Positions 1-8,930 of a stretch of DNA of 64,000 bases are shown here, in pieces. Made by a program: the position numbers and the translations under genes. The notes beneath the pieces were generated by a model. That model searched no databases, was not told where the DNA came from, and was given only the letters and a program-made list of their open reading frames with translations. The stretch covers positions 154,106 to 218,105 of the forward strand of contig NZ_CP111053.1 in the NCBI RefSeq assembly GCF_026250525.1, read 5' to 3'. The stretch is from Chondrinema litorale. GTDB taxonomy: Bacteria > Bacteroidota > Bacteroidia > Cytophagales > Flammeovirgaceae. Within the stretch, counting starts at the first letter, position 1, and each line of letters starts with the position of its first letter.

Positions 1-1408
1 ACTGATCGTAATCTAAAGCACCATTTCCACTACTAGTTGGGCCGTTTACTAAAACTACTCCATCAGTCATTACAATAGAGCCATTGGCATCTAAGCCATC
101 ACCAGTAGCATTTACTACAATGTATCCTCCATTTATATAAAGATAATAGCTGCTACTGCTTCCAGAACCAGCGCCATGTCCGCCCCATCCACCAGAAGAG
201 TCATTTCCGCCAGCTACATTCAAGCCATCATCACTAGAAATTACATGAATCTCTCCATCATTAATAGTGATTACTCCACTTTCGATACCCTCATAAGATT
301 CGATCACATTAATGTTACCACCATTAATTGTAAGTGATTCATCTGAGTGAAGTCCATCATCTCCAGTCGATATTTCAAAATCTCCCCCATTGATAATCAC
401 ACTTCCATCTGAATGTATGGCATCATCTGCTGTATTTAAATTAAAAGTTCCACCATCAATTATGGTAACTACTACACTTTTAATACCTTTCGCAGAATCA
501 TCACTTCCTAGGTAACTATCACTACCTCCACCAGCTATAATTGTAAAGTCTCCACCAGTAATAGTAATATCTGTTTCGGCTTGGATACCATCAGCACCAG
601 CAGTAATATTAAAAGTACCAGACTCTATGGTTATATAACCCAGTTCTGTTTCTTCGTCATTACTCGATTTTAGACCATCACCATCTGCATCAATTACGAT
701 GTTTCCATCTCTAACTATAAGATAATCTTTACCTTGAATACCATCGTCTACAGAAGTTACATTTAAATTTCCGCTGGCTATTATTAAACCGTCTTTACTT
801 TTGATTGCCTCATTATAATTACCATCAACAGTAAGTGTTCCTTCTCCATAAATTGAAAGATCATCTTTACTAAAAAGTGCAGCATCTGGCTCATCATCAT
901 CTCCCTCAAAAACATAGTTTTGGGTATCAGTTAAATAATTATCAGACCCCTCAGGCAAAATAACTATAGTTTTTTCGGCACTTGCTATATATAAAGGTGA
1001 GCTATTAGAACTAGTAATATTAACACCATCTAGTATTAACCTTACCGTTTCGCTATCGTCGGTATCAACAATAATTTGCCCGTCGCTTAATGAACCACTA
1101 ATTCTATAATTACCTGCACTGGTAATTGTGGCTATACTACCATCTACAGTTACTTCAGAGGCATCTGTAGTAATTGATGAACCACTAAGAGTAATAACTA
1201 TTTCGCTAGACTCATCCCAAGTATAATCATCAGAAGACTCATGATCTTCTCCGTTTTCAGCATCAACTTCGTCGCTGGTGTCATCAACTACCTCAATTTC
1301 ATCATCGCTATCATCTTCAACAGGATCAACAATATCATCTTCGCAGGATACAAAAAGCGTTAATAAACTGAAGCACAAGGCTATGAGCATAAATTTTCCC
1401 TTATTCAT
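1..1408 (-). CDS. Carbohydrate-binding domain lipoprotein (Cthe_2159-like), 3' end cut by the window
   Basis: My own translation of the minus strand from an ATG at 1406-1408 runs open to position 1. The N-terminus is a lipoprotein signal (MNKGKFMLIALC, then LFVSC), followed by a very acidic linker of Asp/Glu. The rest is built of short repeats of the type DGI-sand (for example DGIQGKDYLIVRDGNIVIDA, SDDGLNVAGGN), which fits a right-handed beta-helix such as the Cthe_2159 family of cellulose- and pectin-binding proteins found in Bacteroidota and Firmicutes. The role is inferred: a surface lipoprotein that binds polysaccharide. The C-terminus is outside the window, so length cannot be compared with the family. 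The function is unproven; the fold call is fairly secure. Confidence 0.8.
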   Translation of the reverse strand, partial: MNKGKFMLIALCFSLLTLFVSCEDDIVDPVEDDSDDEIEVVDDTSDEVDAENGEDHESSDDYTWDESSEIVITLSGSSITTDASEVTVDGSIATITSAGNYRISGSLSDGQIIVDTDDSETVRLILDGVNITSSNSSPLYIASAEKTIVILPEGSDNYLTDTQNYVFEGDDDEPDAALFSKDDLSIYGEGTLTVDGNYNEAIKSKDGLIIASGNLNVTSVDDGIQGKDYLIVRDGNIVIDADGDGLKSSNDEETELGYITIESGTFNITAGADGIQAETDITITGGDFTIIAGGGSDSYLGSDDSAKGIKSVVVTIIDGGTFNLNTADDAIHSDGSVIINGGDFEISTGDDGLHSDESLTINGGNINVIESYEGIESGVITINDGEIHVISSDDGLNVAGGNDSSGGWGGHGAGSGSSSSYYLYINGGYIVVNATGDGLDANGSIVMTDGVVLVNGPTSSGNGALDYDQ

Positions 1409-1649
1409 TTTTCTACTGGTACATTTAACAATTTGTGTCTGTTATATATGAGCAAGGTGCATTTTTGGCCAAAAAACAAAATCTCATACTATATCCAGTG
1501 AAAACATGAATCACATTTTTGTACTCAACTTTTTATCTAATTTTAACTAAATGTTAACAACACACTACGTAAAGTTTACATTAAAAATCCACATTAAATA
1601 CTTAAGCCATTTTCTAATTATCAATATAGAATTGAGTCTATTCTGATAC

Positions 1650-2054
1650 TTAATCGTCGAAAGAAGAATCTACAGGTTCCCATAATTCTATCTTGTTATT
1701 TTCAGGGTCCATTATATGCAGAAACTTTCCATACTCATATGTCTCAATTTCGTCGAGAATGTTTACGCCATCTGCTTTTAACTGCTCGGCAAGAGCTTCG
1801 AGATTTACAACCCGATAGTTAACCATAAAATCTTTAGGAGAAGGTGCTAAATATTTTGAATCTTCGCTAAAAAGACTCCATTGTAAATAAGCTTTTTTGC
1901 CCGGAGCTTCATCTTTTGATGATTCAAACAAAACTCCGTATTTATCTACTTCAAAACCCAAATTATCACGATACCAGATTTTAAGTTTTTCAGGATCTTT
2001 GCATTTAAAAAATATACCTCCAACTCCGGTTACTTTACCTTTTTTATTTTCCAT
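1650..2054 (-). CDS. VOC-fold (glyoxalase/bleomycin resistance-like) protein
   Basis: A 134-aa single-domain protein that opens GVGGIFFKCKDPEKLKIWYR and closes HIMDPENNKIELWEP. This is the usual start and end of a glyoxalase/VOC beta-alpha-beta-beta-beta module. The family covers metal-dependent isomerases, dioxygenases and antibiotic-binding proteins, so the substrate cannot be read from sequence. The final Glu in IELWEP is at the usual metal-ligand position. Length is normal for a one-module VOC protein that would act as a dimer in the cytoplasm. It lies 32 bp downstream of the DUF4199 gene on the same strand and may be co-transcribed with it. Confidence 0.85.
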   Translation of the reverse strand: MENKKGKVTGVGGIFFKCKDPEKLKIWYRDNLGFEVDKYGVLFESSKDEAPGKKAYLQWSLFSEDSKYLAPSPKDFMVNYRVVNLEALAEQLKADGVNILDEIETYEYGKFLHIMDPENNKIELWEPVDSSFDD

Positions 2055-2086
2055 GTTCTTATAAGGTTAGATTTATAATTATACTA

Positions 2087-2605
2087 TTAAGATTTTTTAC
2101 GACTTAGAATAAAAGCTGAAATAAGGGCAACAATAAACCCAATTGGAAAAAATTCTAGAAATGTAAAAGCCATCATCACTAGTGGATTTTTATAAGATTC
2201 CATCCAACTTGTCATTTCTTTTATTTGAGTTTGCTTCTCTGTTTCTGTAAAATCGCTCTGATTAATTTGCATGATAGAATAATCTAAAAATCTATCTTGA
2301 AAATCGGGCATCATATATTTATAATACAGCGACCAGCCTATTACATAAATTACCGAAGCTATTAGTACAATTAACACACCCACTCCTAAAGCTTTACCAA
2401 AACTGATTACTCCATCTAACTCTGAATCTCTGTACGATCTTACTTCAATGTAAACCATAGTTAAAGCAAGCAAAATGCTAACATATCCTAAAATCTCTCC
2501 GGTAGAAAAATCCATATGTTCCATCCAGAGAGGCGCAGTGCTAAGGCCAATTATAATATTAATAAATCCGGTAGCCAATCCGAATATGAGTACTTTTCTT
2601 GTCAT
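2087..2605 (-). CDS. DUF4199 family membrane protein
   Basis: 172 aa with four hydrophobic stretches (about residues 5-25, 38-55, 70-95 and 142-165), and a polar loop rich in Gln, Lys and Glu at about 105-140. The opening RKVLIFGLATGFINIIIGL and overall layout match DUF4199, a family of unknown function that is common in Bacteroidota. It probably sits in the inner membrane. It is followed by the VOC gene 32 bp downstream and preceded by a LuxR-type regulator 91 bp upstream on the same strand, so the three could form one transcript. No biochemical role is known. Confidence 0.8.
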   Translation of the reverse strand: MTRKVLIFGLATGFINIIIGLSTAPLWMEHMDFSTGEILGYVSILLALTMVYIEVRSYRDSELDGVISFGKALGVGVLIVLIASVIYVIGWSLYYKYMMPDFQDRFLDYSIMQINQSDFTETEKQTQIKEMTSWMESYKNPLVMMAFTFLEFFPIGFIVALISAFILSRKKS

Positions 2606-2696
2606 GATAATTTATTTGTTTGAGCCAAAAGTGGGGGAAATAGCCAAAAAATCAATCATACTTTCGGGTGATTTTACAAAATTTGGCTTAATCGGA

Positions 2697-3131
2697 CTAT
2701 AAAATCTGCATTTCTCTGGCTTTTTTTACCGCCTGAGTTCTTCGCTTCACTTCTAGTTTGAAGTAAATATTGGAAGTGTGTGTTTTTATGGTGTTTAAAG
2801 ACACATATAATTTATCGGCTATTTCCTGATTTGTATAACCTTGAGCCATCATTTCAAGCACTTCAAATTCTCTTTTACTTAAATCGTGCTCTGTGTTAAG
2901 TACTTTGCTTAATTGCTCTTTTTCTGAAATATGTTTAGAAGATGAACCATTAATTGGTTGAATAAAAAACTTTCTACCGAACCATATACCTAAGCTTAAA
3001 AAAAGAATTGCTACTAAGGTTGCGTACAGTTCAATTTTAACATCTCTTATAAGCATTTTATACTGAACAAGCCTAAGAACGATTAGAAGTAATCCCATAA
3101 ATAATCCATACAATACAATTTCTTTTTTCAA
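2697..3131 (-). CDS. Membrane-anchored LuxR-type HTH regulator
   Basis: 144 aa. Two hydrophobic segments (about residues 5-22 and 33-53) are followed by a short linker and a GerE/LuxR helix-turn-helix at about 80-140. The HTH shows the standard LSKREFEVLEMMAQGYTNQEI and the recognition part LNTIKTHTSNIYFKL. There is no receiver domain, so this is not a normal response regulator. Membrane-bound HTH proteins of this size are common in Bacteroidota and are usually next to the genes they control; here the DUF4199 and VOC genes lie directly downstream. The regulated genes are an inference from position only. Confidence 0.85.
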   Translation of the reverse strand: MKKEIVLYGLFMGLLLIVLRLVQYKMLIRDVKIELYATLVAILFLSLGIWFGRKFFIQPINGSSSKHISEKEQLSKVLNTEHDLSKREFEVLEMMAQGYTNQEIADKLYVSLNTIKTHTSNIYFKLEVKRRTQAVKKAREMQIL

Positions 3132-3838
3132 ATCAGCATTATTTTAATATTTTCTTTTAAAAAAAAGGAAAACTCGATATTAAACTTATGTTTTTAGAAT
3201 AAAATAGCTTGTAATATTTAAAAAATCACTATATTAACTATATAAGTTATATATCTAATCCCAAGCGATTACAGTAAAAATATAACAGGTTAACCTACAA
3301 GAAAAAAATCGGCTTATCTTCTTTCAGCTACAATCAGCTTTAATAGTCCAAATATTAGAAGAAGTCCCAAATTAGGACAATTTATCATCATTTTTGATTA
3401 ATGTGAATTTGCAACATTCTGGTTTTCAGTTATTTGTGATTTTGGCAGAGTTTTCTCAATTAGTTATTCAGATTTCGCTAATTATTAATTGATATTTAAA
3501 TTTTTCATAGGAATTGTTTTAAAAACTACAACATCACAAAAATACTTTAACGCAACTTAAGGAATTACAAAGTTCCATTAATCAATCAACATTATAATGC
3601 TAGGAGTTTAAATAGACGCTAATTACTAATGACCTTAACGCTACATTACTTTTATTTAACGCTAATATTTTAACGCTAAGAAGACATTTTGACAATTATA
3701 TAGCTAATTACTTGATAATTGAAATCGGCTAGAAGAGTAATTTACTAACAAAAAAAATTGATTCTGACACATCAATTGCAATAAAAACAATTATGATGTT
3801 ATATTGAGGTTTCCGGTTCTGCCAGAAACCTCTTTTTT
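3132..3838. other. Long AT-rich intergenic stretch with short repeats
   Basis: About 700 bp with no convincing reading frame. Near its right end the octamer-like motif ACGCTAA/C recurs four times within 65 bp (near 3615, 3638, 3659 and 3672), with a related TTAACGCAA near 3548. A strong hairpin with a T tract closes the region at 3806-3840. The left part should carry the promoter of the LuxR-type gene at 3131, but I see no clear Bacteroidota -33/-7 pair. Nothing else is recognisable. Confidence 0.5.
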
Positions 3839-3840
3839 TT
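3806..3840 (+). terminator. Rho-independent terminator, plus-strand polarity, without an upstream plus-strand gene
   Basis: Stem arms GAGGTTTC and GAAACCTC, extended by two more pairs around a small loop, followed by eight T residues on the plus strand. On the minus strand the hairpin begins directly after the cysM stop but lacks a T tract there, so it is a weaker terminator for cysM. It may be used in both directions. Confidence 0.7.
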
Positions 3841-4717
3841 ACGCAAAAAGGTCAGAACTGAGGTATCTGTCGCCTCTATCGCAAATAATACAAACAATAA
3901 CACCTTCTTCTATTTCTTCAGCAATTTTAAGAGCTGCAAACAAAGCACCTCCGCTACTCATTCCAGCAAGAATTCCTTCTTCACTTGCCATTCTCCTAGT
4001 CATTAACGTAGCTTCTTCTTGGCTTACATCTACCACTCTATCTACTCTATCGGGCTCAAAAATTTCTGGCAAATATTCAGGAGACCATCTTCTAATACCT
4101 GGAATGTTAGAACCATTTGTTGGTTGTGTACCTACAATTTTTATATCAGAATTCATCTCTTTCAGATATTTTGAAACTCCCATGATTGTTCCGGTAGTTC
4201 CCATTGCTGAAACAAAATGTGTTATATTACCATTAGTATCGTTCCAGATTTCTGGACCTGTACTGCGGTAATGCATCATGTAATTGTCTTTATTAGCAAA
4301 TTGGTTTAGTTGAAAATAGCCTTCTGTTTTGGCTTTTTTATCTGCATATTCTCTAGAATACTCAATTGTTTTTTCAGCAGGAGTTAAAATTACTTTTGCT
4401 CCATAAGCCTTCATGGCGAGTATTCTTTCATGTGTTGCATTTTCTGGCATTACAAGAGTCATTTCCAGATTCATAATTCTGGCGATCATTGCCAATGCAA
4501 TACCAGTATTACCACTGGTAGCTTCTATTAATTTATCACCAGGTTTTATATCTCCACGCTTAAGTGCTTCTGTAATCATACCATAAGCAGCTCTATCTTT
4601 TACACTTCCTCCCGGATTGTTTCCTTCAAGTTTTCCGTAGATGGTTACATTTTTATTAACTGGTATATGCTGAAATTCAACCAGCGGTGTATTGCCTATT
4701 AATTCAGATAGTTTCAT
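3839..4717 (-). CDS. cysM: Cysteine synthase (O-acetylserine sulfhydrylase B type)
   Basis: 292 aa, a full-length fold-type II PLP enzyme. It forms cysteine from O-acetylserine and sulfide in the cytoplasm. The PLP lysine lies in NNPGGSVKDRAA (about residue 42), the substrate loop EATSGNTGIALA is at about 65-76, and the phosphate-binding loop SAMGTTGTIMG at about 170-180. The opening LIGNTPLVEF is typical. The length and the ERILAMKAYGAKVILTP stretch fit CysM better than CysK. Its start overlaps the end of the serine acetyltransferase gene by 14 bp, so the two form a cysteine-synthesis operon. Confidence 0.93.
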   Translation of the reverse strand: MKLSELIGNTPLVEFQHIPVNKNVTIYGKLEGNNPGGSVKDRAAYGMITEALKRGDIKPGDKLIEATSGNTGIALAMIARIMNLEMTLVMPENATHERILAMKAYGAKVILTPAEKTIEYSREYADKKAKTEGYFQLNQFANKDNYMMHYRSTGPEIWNDTNGNITHFVSAMGTTGTIMGVSKYLKEMNSDIKIVGTQPTNGSNIPGIRRWSPEYLPEIFEPDRVDRVVDVSQEEATLMTRRMASEEGILAGMSSGGALFAALKIAEEIEEGVIVCIICDRGDRYLSSDLFA

Positions 4718-5552
4718 TGAATTTGTTTTTATAAATCACTATATCAGTTTCTCCTGTATCTCCATTCGACATTTTTGCCTGATAGTATATCTTAGTATGC
4801 GGAGGCAAGCTCTTGGTTATCCAAACATTACCACCAATTATACAATCGTGTCCTATTACAGTTTCTCCACCTAAAATAGTTGCTCCTGCATAAATAATCA
4901 CATTATCACTAATTGTCGGATGTCGCTTTTTCTCTGCGTCTTCTTTATTTACGCTTAAAGCTCCTAAAGTTACCCCTTGGTAAATTTTTACATAATTACC
5001 AATTTTAGTGGTTTCACCTATTACGATTCCAGTGCCATGATCTATGCAAAAATAATCTCCTATCACAGCAGCCGGATGTATATCTATTCCTGTTTTGCTA
5101 TGCGCATGTTCTGTTATAATTCTAGGAATAATTTTTACACCAAGTTTATGTAATACATGAGCAAAACGATATGCAGCTATGGTGTAAAATCCCGGATAAG
5201 TTCTAATTACTTCACTTGTACTTTTTGCTGCCGGATCACCCTCAAACATAGCTTGTACATCTTGCTCAAGCTTTTTATGTATTACTGGAATTTGCTCGAA
5301 AAACTCTTCCACTAAAGCTTCTGTTGAGATATCACTTTCTCCAGGACTTCTATATAAAATCTGATCTAACTGCAATTTTAATTTCTCTATATGTAGTTCA
5401 AATTCTTTTATAGAATTGAATTGCATTTTAGAGTAATCTGAAAATAAGGTACCCAGTAAGTCAACAAAAAAATCCTGAACCATTTCGGGTGAAGGACATC
5501 CAACACAATCCTGGTGTGAAAGATAAATTTTATTAATGAAAGGTTTATTCAT
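4704..5552 (-). CDS. cysE: Serine O-acetyltransferase (long EpsC/CysE type)
   Basis: 282 aa. It makes O-acetylserine from serine and acetyl-CoA, the substrate of the overlapping cysM product. The C-terminal half carries left-handed beta-helix hexapeptides (GVTLGALSVNKE, DNVIIYAGATILGGETVIG). The catalytic region is HAHSKTGIDIHPAAVIGDYF and DHGTGIVIGETT, including the two conserved His and the DHG. The N-terminal 110 residues are helical and begin with DCVGCPSPEMVQDF, as in the long serine acetyltransferases of Bacteroidota. An inverted repeat 23 bp upstream of the start may be an operator. Confidence 0.92.
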   Translation of the reverse strand: MNKPFINKIYLSHQDCVGCPSPEMVQDFFVDLLGTLFSDYSKMQFNSIKEFELHIEKLKLQLDQILYRSPGESDISTEALVEEFFEQIPVIHKKLEQDVQAMFEGDPAAKSTSEVIRTYPGFYTIAAYRFAHVLHKLGVKIIPRIITEHAHSKTGIDIHPAAVIGDYFCIDHGTGIVIGETTKIGNYVKIYQGVTLGALSVNKEDAEKKRHPTISDNVIIYAGATILGGETVIGHDCIIGGNVWITKSLPPHTKIYYQAKMSNGDTGETDIVIYKNKFNETI

Positions 5553-5574
5553 GCTAAATTTTCTGGTAAATGTT

Positions 5575-5589
5575 TTACCATATTTTAAA
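5575..5589. promoter_or_regulatory. Inverted repeat in front of cysE, candidate operator
   Basis: GGTAAATGTTTTACC: perfect 6-bp arms with a 3-bp spacer, 23 bp upstream of the cysE ATG. The position suits a repressor site for the cysE-cysM operon. No regulator gene lies next to it, and the short arms could arise by chance in AT-rich DNA. Confidence 0.3.
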
Positions 5590-5668
5590 TTGATTTTAAC
5601 TCTAAAGCCGATAACATAAATAGGTAAGACTTAGTTTTACTCACCTGAATTTGCCGCTAAATTTAATT

Positions 5669-5971
5669 TTATTCTCTTTTATAAAGATAAAAAGGAAGTG
5701 CAACAGATAAGCCTAACATAAGATTTAAAAATATATAAACCCAAAAAGAACTTAATTGAATTCTTTTTGAATCAATAACTACAAATACCATAAATGCAAT
5801 GGAAGATATGATTAAATCTAAAGCAAAAAATGTTGAAATATAATTGGCAAATAGCTGATCAACAAAAAGTTGAAAATCTAAACCACTGGTAATTAAAAAC
5901 TGATAAAACTGACTCATAGGAATAATTGCTCCTAGTATTGTAAGTATGAGGAATAGGTTTTGAAGTTTCAA
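5669..5971 (-). CDS. DUF2834 family small membrane protein
   Basis: 100 aa with three hydrophobic helices (about residues 5-28, 40-65 and 75-96). The segment SQFYQFLITSGLDFQLFVDQ followed by TFFALDLIISSIAFMVFV is characteristic of DUF2834, whose members are about 100-110 aa. The function is unknown; fold comparison to terpene-cyclase-like membrane proteins has been suggested for the family. It stands alone between cysE and the rhamnosidase, on the same strand as both. Confidence 0.75.
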   Translation of the reverse strand: MKLQNLFLILTILGAIIPMSQFYQFLITSGLDFQLFVDQLFANYISTFFALDLIISSIAFMVFVVIDSKRIQLSSFWVYIFLNLMLGLSVALPFYLYKRE

Positions 5972-6040
5972 ATCAAATTATTTTATCTATAAACTAATTA
6001 CTAGCAGCAAGATAAATAATGAATACCTAAGCTTCAACAT

Positions 6041-8767
6041 TCAATGGTTTTTGACTACAATATTATATTTACCGGAATACAGTTTTAGAAAATGCACTTG
6101 ATCTTGCTGATAAATAACATCCTTTTCAGATTGATTAAGCGTTTCACCATTTATCTCTATCAGACTCAAATTGATTGTTGGTAACCTGAAGCTAGCTGAT
6201 GAGTTAGCCGGTATTTCTATATTATATATAGTATAGTTTTCTTTCTTTACCCAAGAAGATATAATCTTACCAAATCTGTTTTCGTGTTCGGCACTTGCCC
6301 AAGTAAGCTGAGGAATTAAATCTGGCTTAATGTAAAAATGCTGCATTCCCGGAGTTTCGCTATCAAGTTGGATACCCGCAATGCTCTCAAAAAACCACTC
6401 ACTTACAGTTCCAAACATAATGTGATTATGAGACATGGAACCATCCCAATCTTGCCACAATGTATTTGCACCCTGCTCTAACCAATAAGCATATCCAGGA
6501 ATATCTTTTTGAGTTACCATTTTATATAGTATCTCAGATTTTCCATATTCTCTTAAAACATTGTATAAAAACTTTAAACCCACAACTCCCACATCAAAAT
6601 GATAATTATGCTCTTCAATATTTTGTAATAGATTTTTAAAAACTTTTTGATTCTCACCCTCTGGCACTAATTGAAAATAAAGTGCTAAAGCCAACGATGT
6701 TTGACCTCCATTTCCGTAAGTTCCTGTTTTTGCATCGTAATACTTTTTATTGAATGCATTTTTAATTTTAGGAATCTGAGTATCAAAATAGCTTTGATCT
6801 TCTTCTTCTTTAAGAATTGATGCTATTTTACTCATTATGTTGGTGAAATTGTATAAATAACCCGAAGCAAGAATATCACCTTCTGTTTTAGTGCTAACAG
6901 GTTTATGGTCGTCTATTCCAAAGTTTAAAGTATAATTATCTGTATTTTGATATAAGAAATTGATGTATTTTTTCATTGGTGCATAAAACCTGCTCAATAT
7001 AGTTGTGTCACCAGTATGTAGATACAAATCCCATGTTAATTGAATAAAAGCTCCCTCCCATTGAGGTCCATATCCAAGATGTCTCGTTTCTGGGTTTTTA
7101 CCATATTCATAGCCCCAACCACTAGAAGGTATTACTCCGGGTAAATCGCCATTTTCTTGTTGTTCATCTACAAAATCGTCTAGCCATTTAATATATGCTC
7201 TTTGAGTTTTGTAATTCATTAAACCAGCTTCGGCTACTAGTTGCGCATCACCTGTCCACCCAATTTTTTCCCTGTGTGGGCAATCTGTTGGTATACCATG
7301 ATAATTTCCAATAAAAGACCATCTGGTATTTTGCTGTAGAAGATTGAGTGTTTGATCTGAACAGAGAAAGTTTCCTACATTTTCAAAGGAGGTATATAGT
7401 ACAATCCCTGTTAGTGTTTCTAATGTTGGTGTATGAGTTAATCCTAAAACTTCTACATATTGAAAGCCATGATAAACAAAATGAGGTTTAAATACCTCCA
7501 TACCTTCACCTCTTAATATATAGTGATCAGTTTGAGCTTCACCTGATTTTAAAAACCTGAGAATCTGTTTTTGTTCAACACTTCCATCTGGATATAACTT
7601 TTCACCATGTTTGAGAGAGATTCTGGCTCCTGTTGGACCTGCTGTTTTCAGTCGACAATAACCTGCAATATTCTGCCCCATATCAAATACCCAAACTCCT
7701 GGTTTCACCTCTTTAACAGAAACTGGTTTTATCTCCTGTATCTCTTTAATTGGCTCAATCATTTGAGAAGATAATTTACCTTTGGGACTATCACTTAAGA
7801 TGGCTTGTTTCCATTTTGTATCATCAAAACCTGATTCACTCCAACCAGATATTTCCATTCTGGCATCATAAGTTTCGCCATTTCTTATTCCATCAAAAAG
7901 AATTGGCCCTTGAGCTGTTTTCCAAGTTTCATCTGAATTAACTTGGATCTTTTCTCCATTTTCAAAATCAATTTCTGCCTGACAAATCAACTCTGGATAG
8001 CTACGCCACGGTGCACTGTCAAACCTCCAAACTGCATTTGCAAAATGATTATACCAACCAGTTCCTAAAACTAAACCAATTACATTCTCACCTATTTTTA
8101 AATGATCGGTAATGTCAAACGTGAGATATTTCACTGATTTATCGTACCTTGTTTTTACAGGATCAAGAATGTGATCTCCTACTTTTTTTCCATTGATGTA
8201 TAATTCGAAATAACCTAAGCCAGTCACATAAATTCTCCCGTTTTTAGGAACATTATTAATAGTGAAACTTTTTCGAAAATAAGGAGCAGGTTTGCTATTC
8301 AGACTATCATCATTAAACAATGGATTTTTTATCCATTTAGCCACCCAAGAACTTTTACTTATAATGCTTGTTTCAAACCAATTTATCTCACTCCATTGAG
8401 AAGTATTTCCTTCTGCATCTGTAACCCTTACTCGCCAATAATATCTTGTCTTTTCTTTCAGTTTTTCTGAGTTGTAATTAAATAAATTAGATGAAGTATT
8501 AAGTTTGGCATCAAACAAAAGCGATTTCCCGGTAACTAAATCTCCTATGGTTTGAGCTATTTGAATTTCAAAACTTTGTTGAATAATATGCTTTTTTTGA
8601 GAGGAAATTTTCCAACTAAATTGTGGATGAAGATTATCGATTCCTAATGGATTTTTTAGGTAATCACATCTTAAATCATAAACTTTTAAATAATTTTTTA
8701 CATCACCCTTTACTGTTGGAATTACAATAAACAAGATAATTAGTATTAAAAGATACTTCAGTTTCAT
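6041..8767 (-). CDS. Alpha-L-rhamnosidase, glycoside hydrolase family 78
   Basis: 908 aa with a signal peptide (KLKYLLILIILFIVIPTVKG). Order of domains: a fibronectin-like N-terminal module (about 25-135), the Bac_rhamnosid_N carbohydrate-binding module (about 155-330), a concanavalin-like module (about 340-440), the six-hairpin catalytic domain (about 440-795) and a C-terminal beta domain. The active-site block is TDCPHREKIGWTGDAQ at about 493-508, holding the acidic catalytic residues, and a second conserved acid lies in FGTVSEWFFESIAGI. It removes terminal alpha-L-rhamnose from plant or algal glycans or pectin side chains, probably in the periplasm. There is no SusCD pair beside it, so it is not part of a visible utilisation locus. 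Confidence 0.93.
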   Translation of the reverse strand: MKLKYLLILIILFIVIPTVKGDVKNYLKVYDLRCDYLKNPLGIDNLHPQFSWKISSQKKHIIQQSFEIQIAQTIGDLVTGKSLLFDAKLNTSSNLFNYNSEKLKEKTRYYWRVRVTDAEGNTSQWSEINWFETSIISKSSWVAKWIKNPLFNDDSLNSKPAPYFRKSFTINNVPKNGRIYVTGLGYFELYINGKKVGDHILDPVKTRYDKSVKYLTFDITDHLKIGENVIGLVLGTGWYNHFANAVWRFDSAPWRSYPELICQAEIDFENGEKIQVNSDETWKTAQGPILFDGIRNGETYDARMEISGWSESGFDDTKWKQAILSDSPKGKLSSQMIEPIKEIQEIKPVSVKEVKPGVWVFDMGQNIAGYCRLKTAGPTGARISLKHGEKLYPDGSVEQKQILRFLKSGEAQTDHYILRGEGMEVFKPHFVYHGFQYVEVLGLTHTPTLETLTGIVLYTSFENVGNFLCSDQTLNLLQQNTRWSFIGNYHGIPTDCPHREKIGWTGDAQLVAEAGLMNYKTQRAYIKWLDDFVDEQQENGDLPGVIPSSGWGYEYGKNPETRHLGYGPQWEGAFIQLTWDLYLHTGDTTILSRFYAPMKKYINFLYQNTDNYTLNFGIDDHKPVSTKTEGDILASGYLYNFTNIMSKIASILKEEEDQSYFDTQIPKIKNAFNKKYYDAKTGTYGNGGQTSLALALYFQLVPEGENQKVFKNLLQNIEEHNYHFDVGVVGLKFLYNVLREYGKSEILYKMVTQKDIPGYAYWLEQGANTLWQDWDGSMSHNHIMFGTVSEWFFESIAGIQLDSETPGMQHFYIKPDLIPQLTWASAEHENRFGKIISSWVKKENYTIYNIEIPANSSASFRLPTINLSLIEINGETLNQSEKDVIYQQDQVHFLKLYSGKYNIVVKNH

Positions 8768-8874
8768 ATTAAATAATTAGCTATTAAACTGAATATACCT
8801 TGTTAAGGTAATTGAACCAATTTATAATTACCTGAATCTGGCCTATGCTATACTGTTTTATAATGACAAGACAT

Positions 8875-8907
8875 AAAAAAAGCGAAGGTTTTCCTTCGCT
8901 TTTTTTG
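8875..8907. terminator. Bidirectional terminator downstream of the LamG-OmpA gene
   Basis: A perfect stem AGCGAAGG/CCTTCGCT with a TTTT loop, flanked by A6 on the left and T7 on the right, so it works in either direction. It lies 24 bp past the stop of the minus-strand LamG-OmpA gene. Confidence 0.9.
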
Positions 8908-8930
8908 AAATTGGATTCTATTTAAAATTT

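Noticed and set aside
3804..4271. A plus-strand frame of 155 codons opposite cysM
   Set aside because: Antisense shadow of a well-supported cysM gene, with low-complexity Ser/Ile/Pro content.
6041..8767. GH78, GH92 and the SusCD pair as one polysaccharide utilisation locus
   Set aside because: They are more than 20 kb apart, on different strands, with unrelated genes between, so no locus can be claimed.
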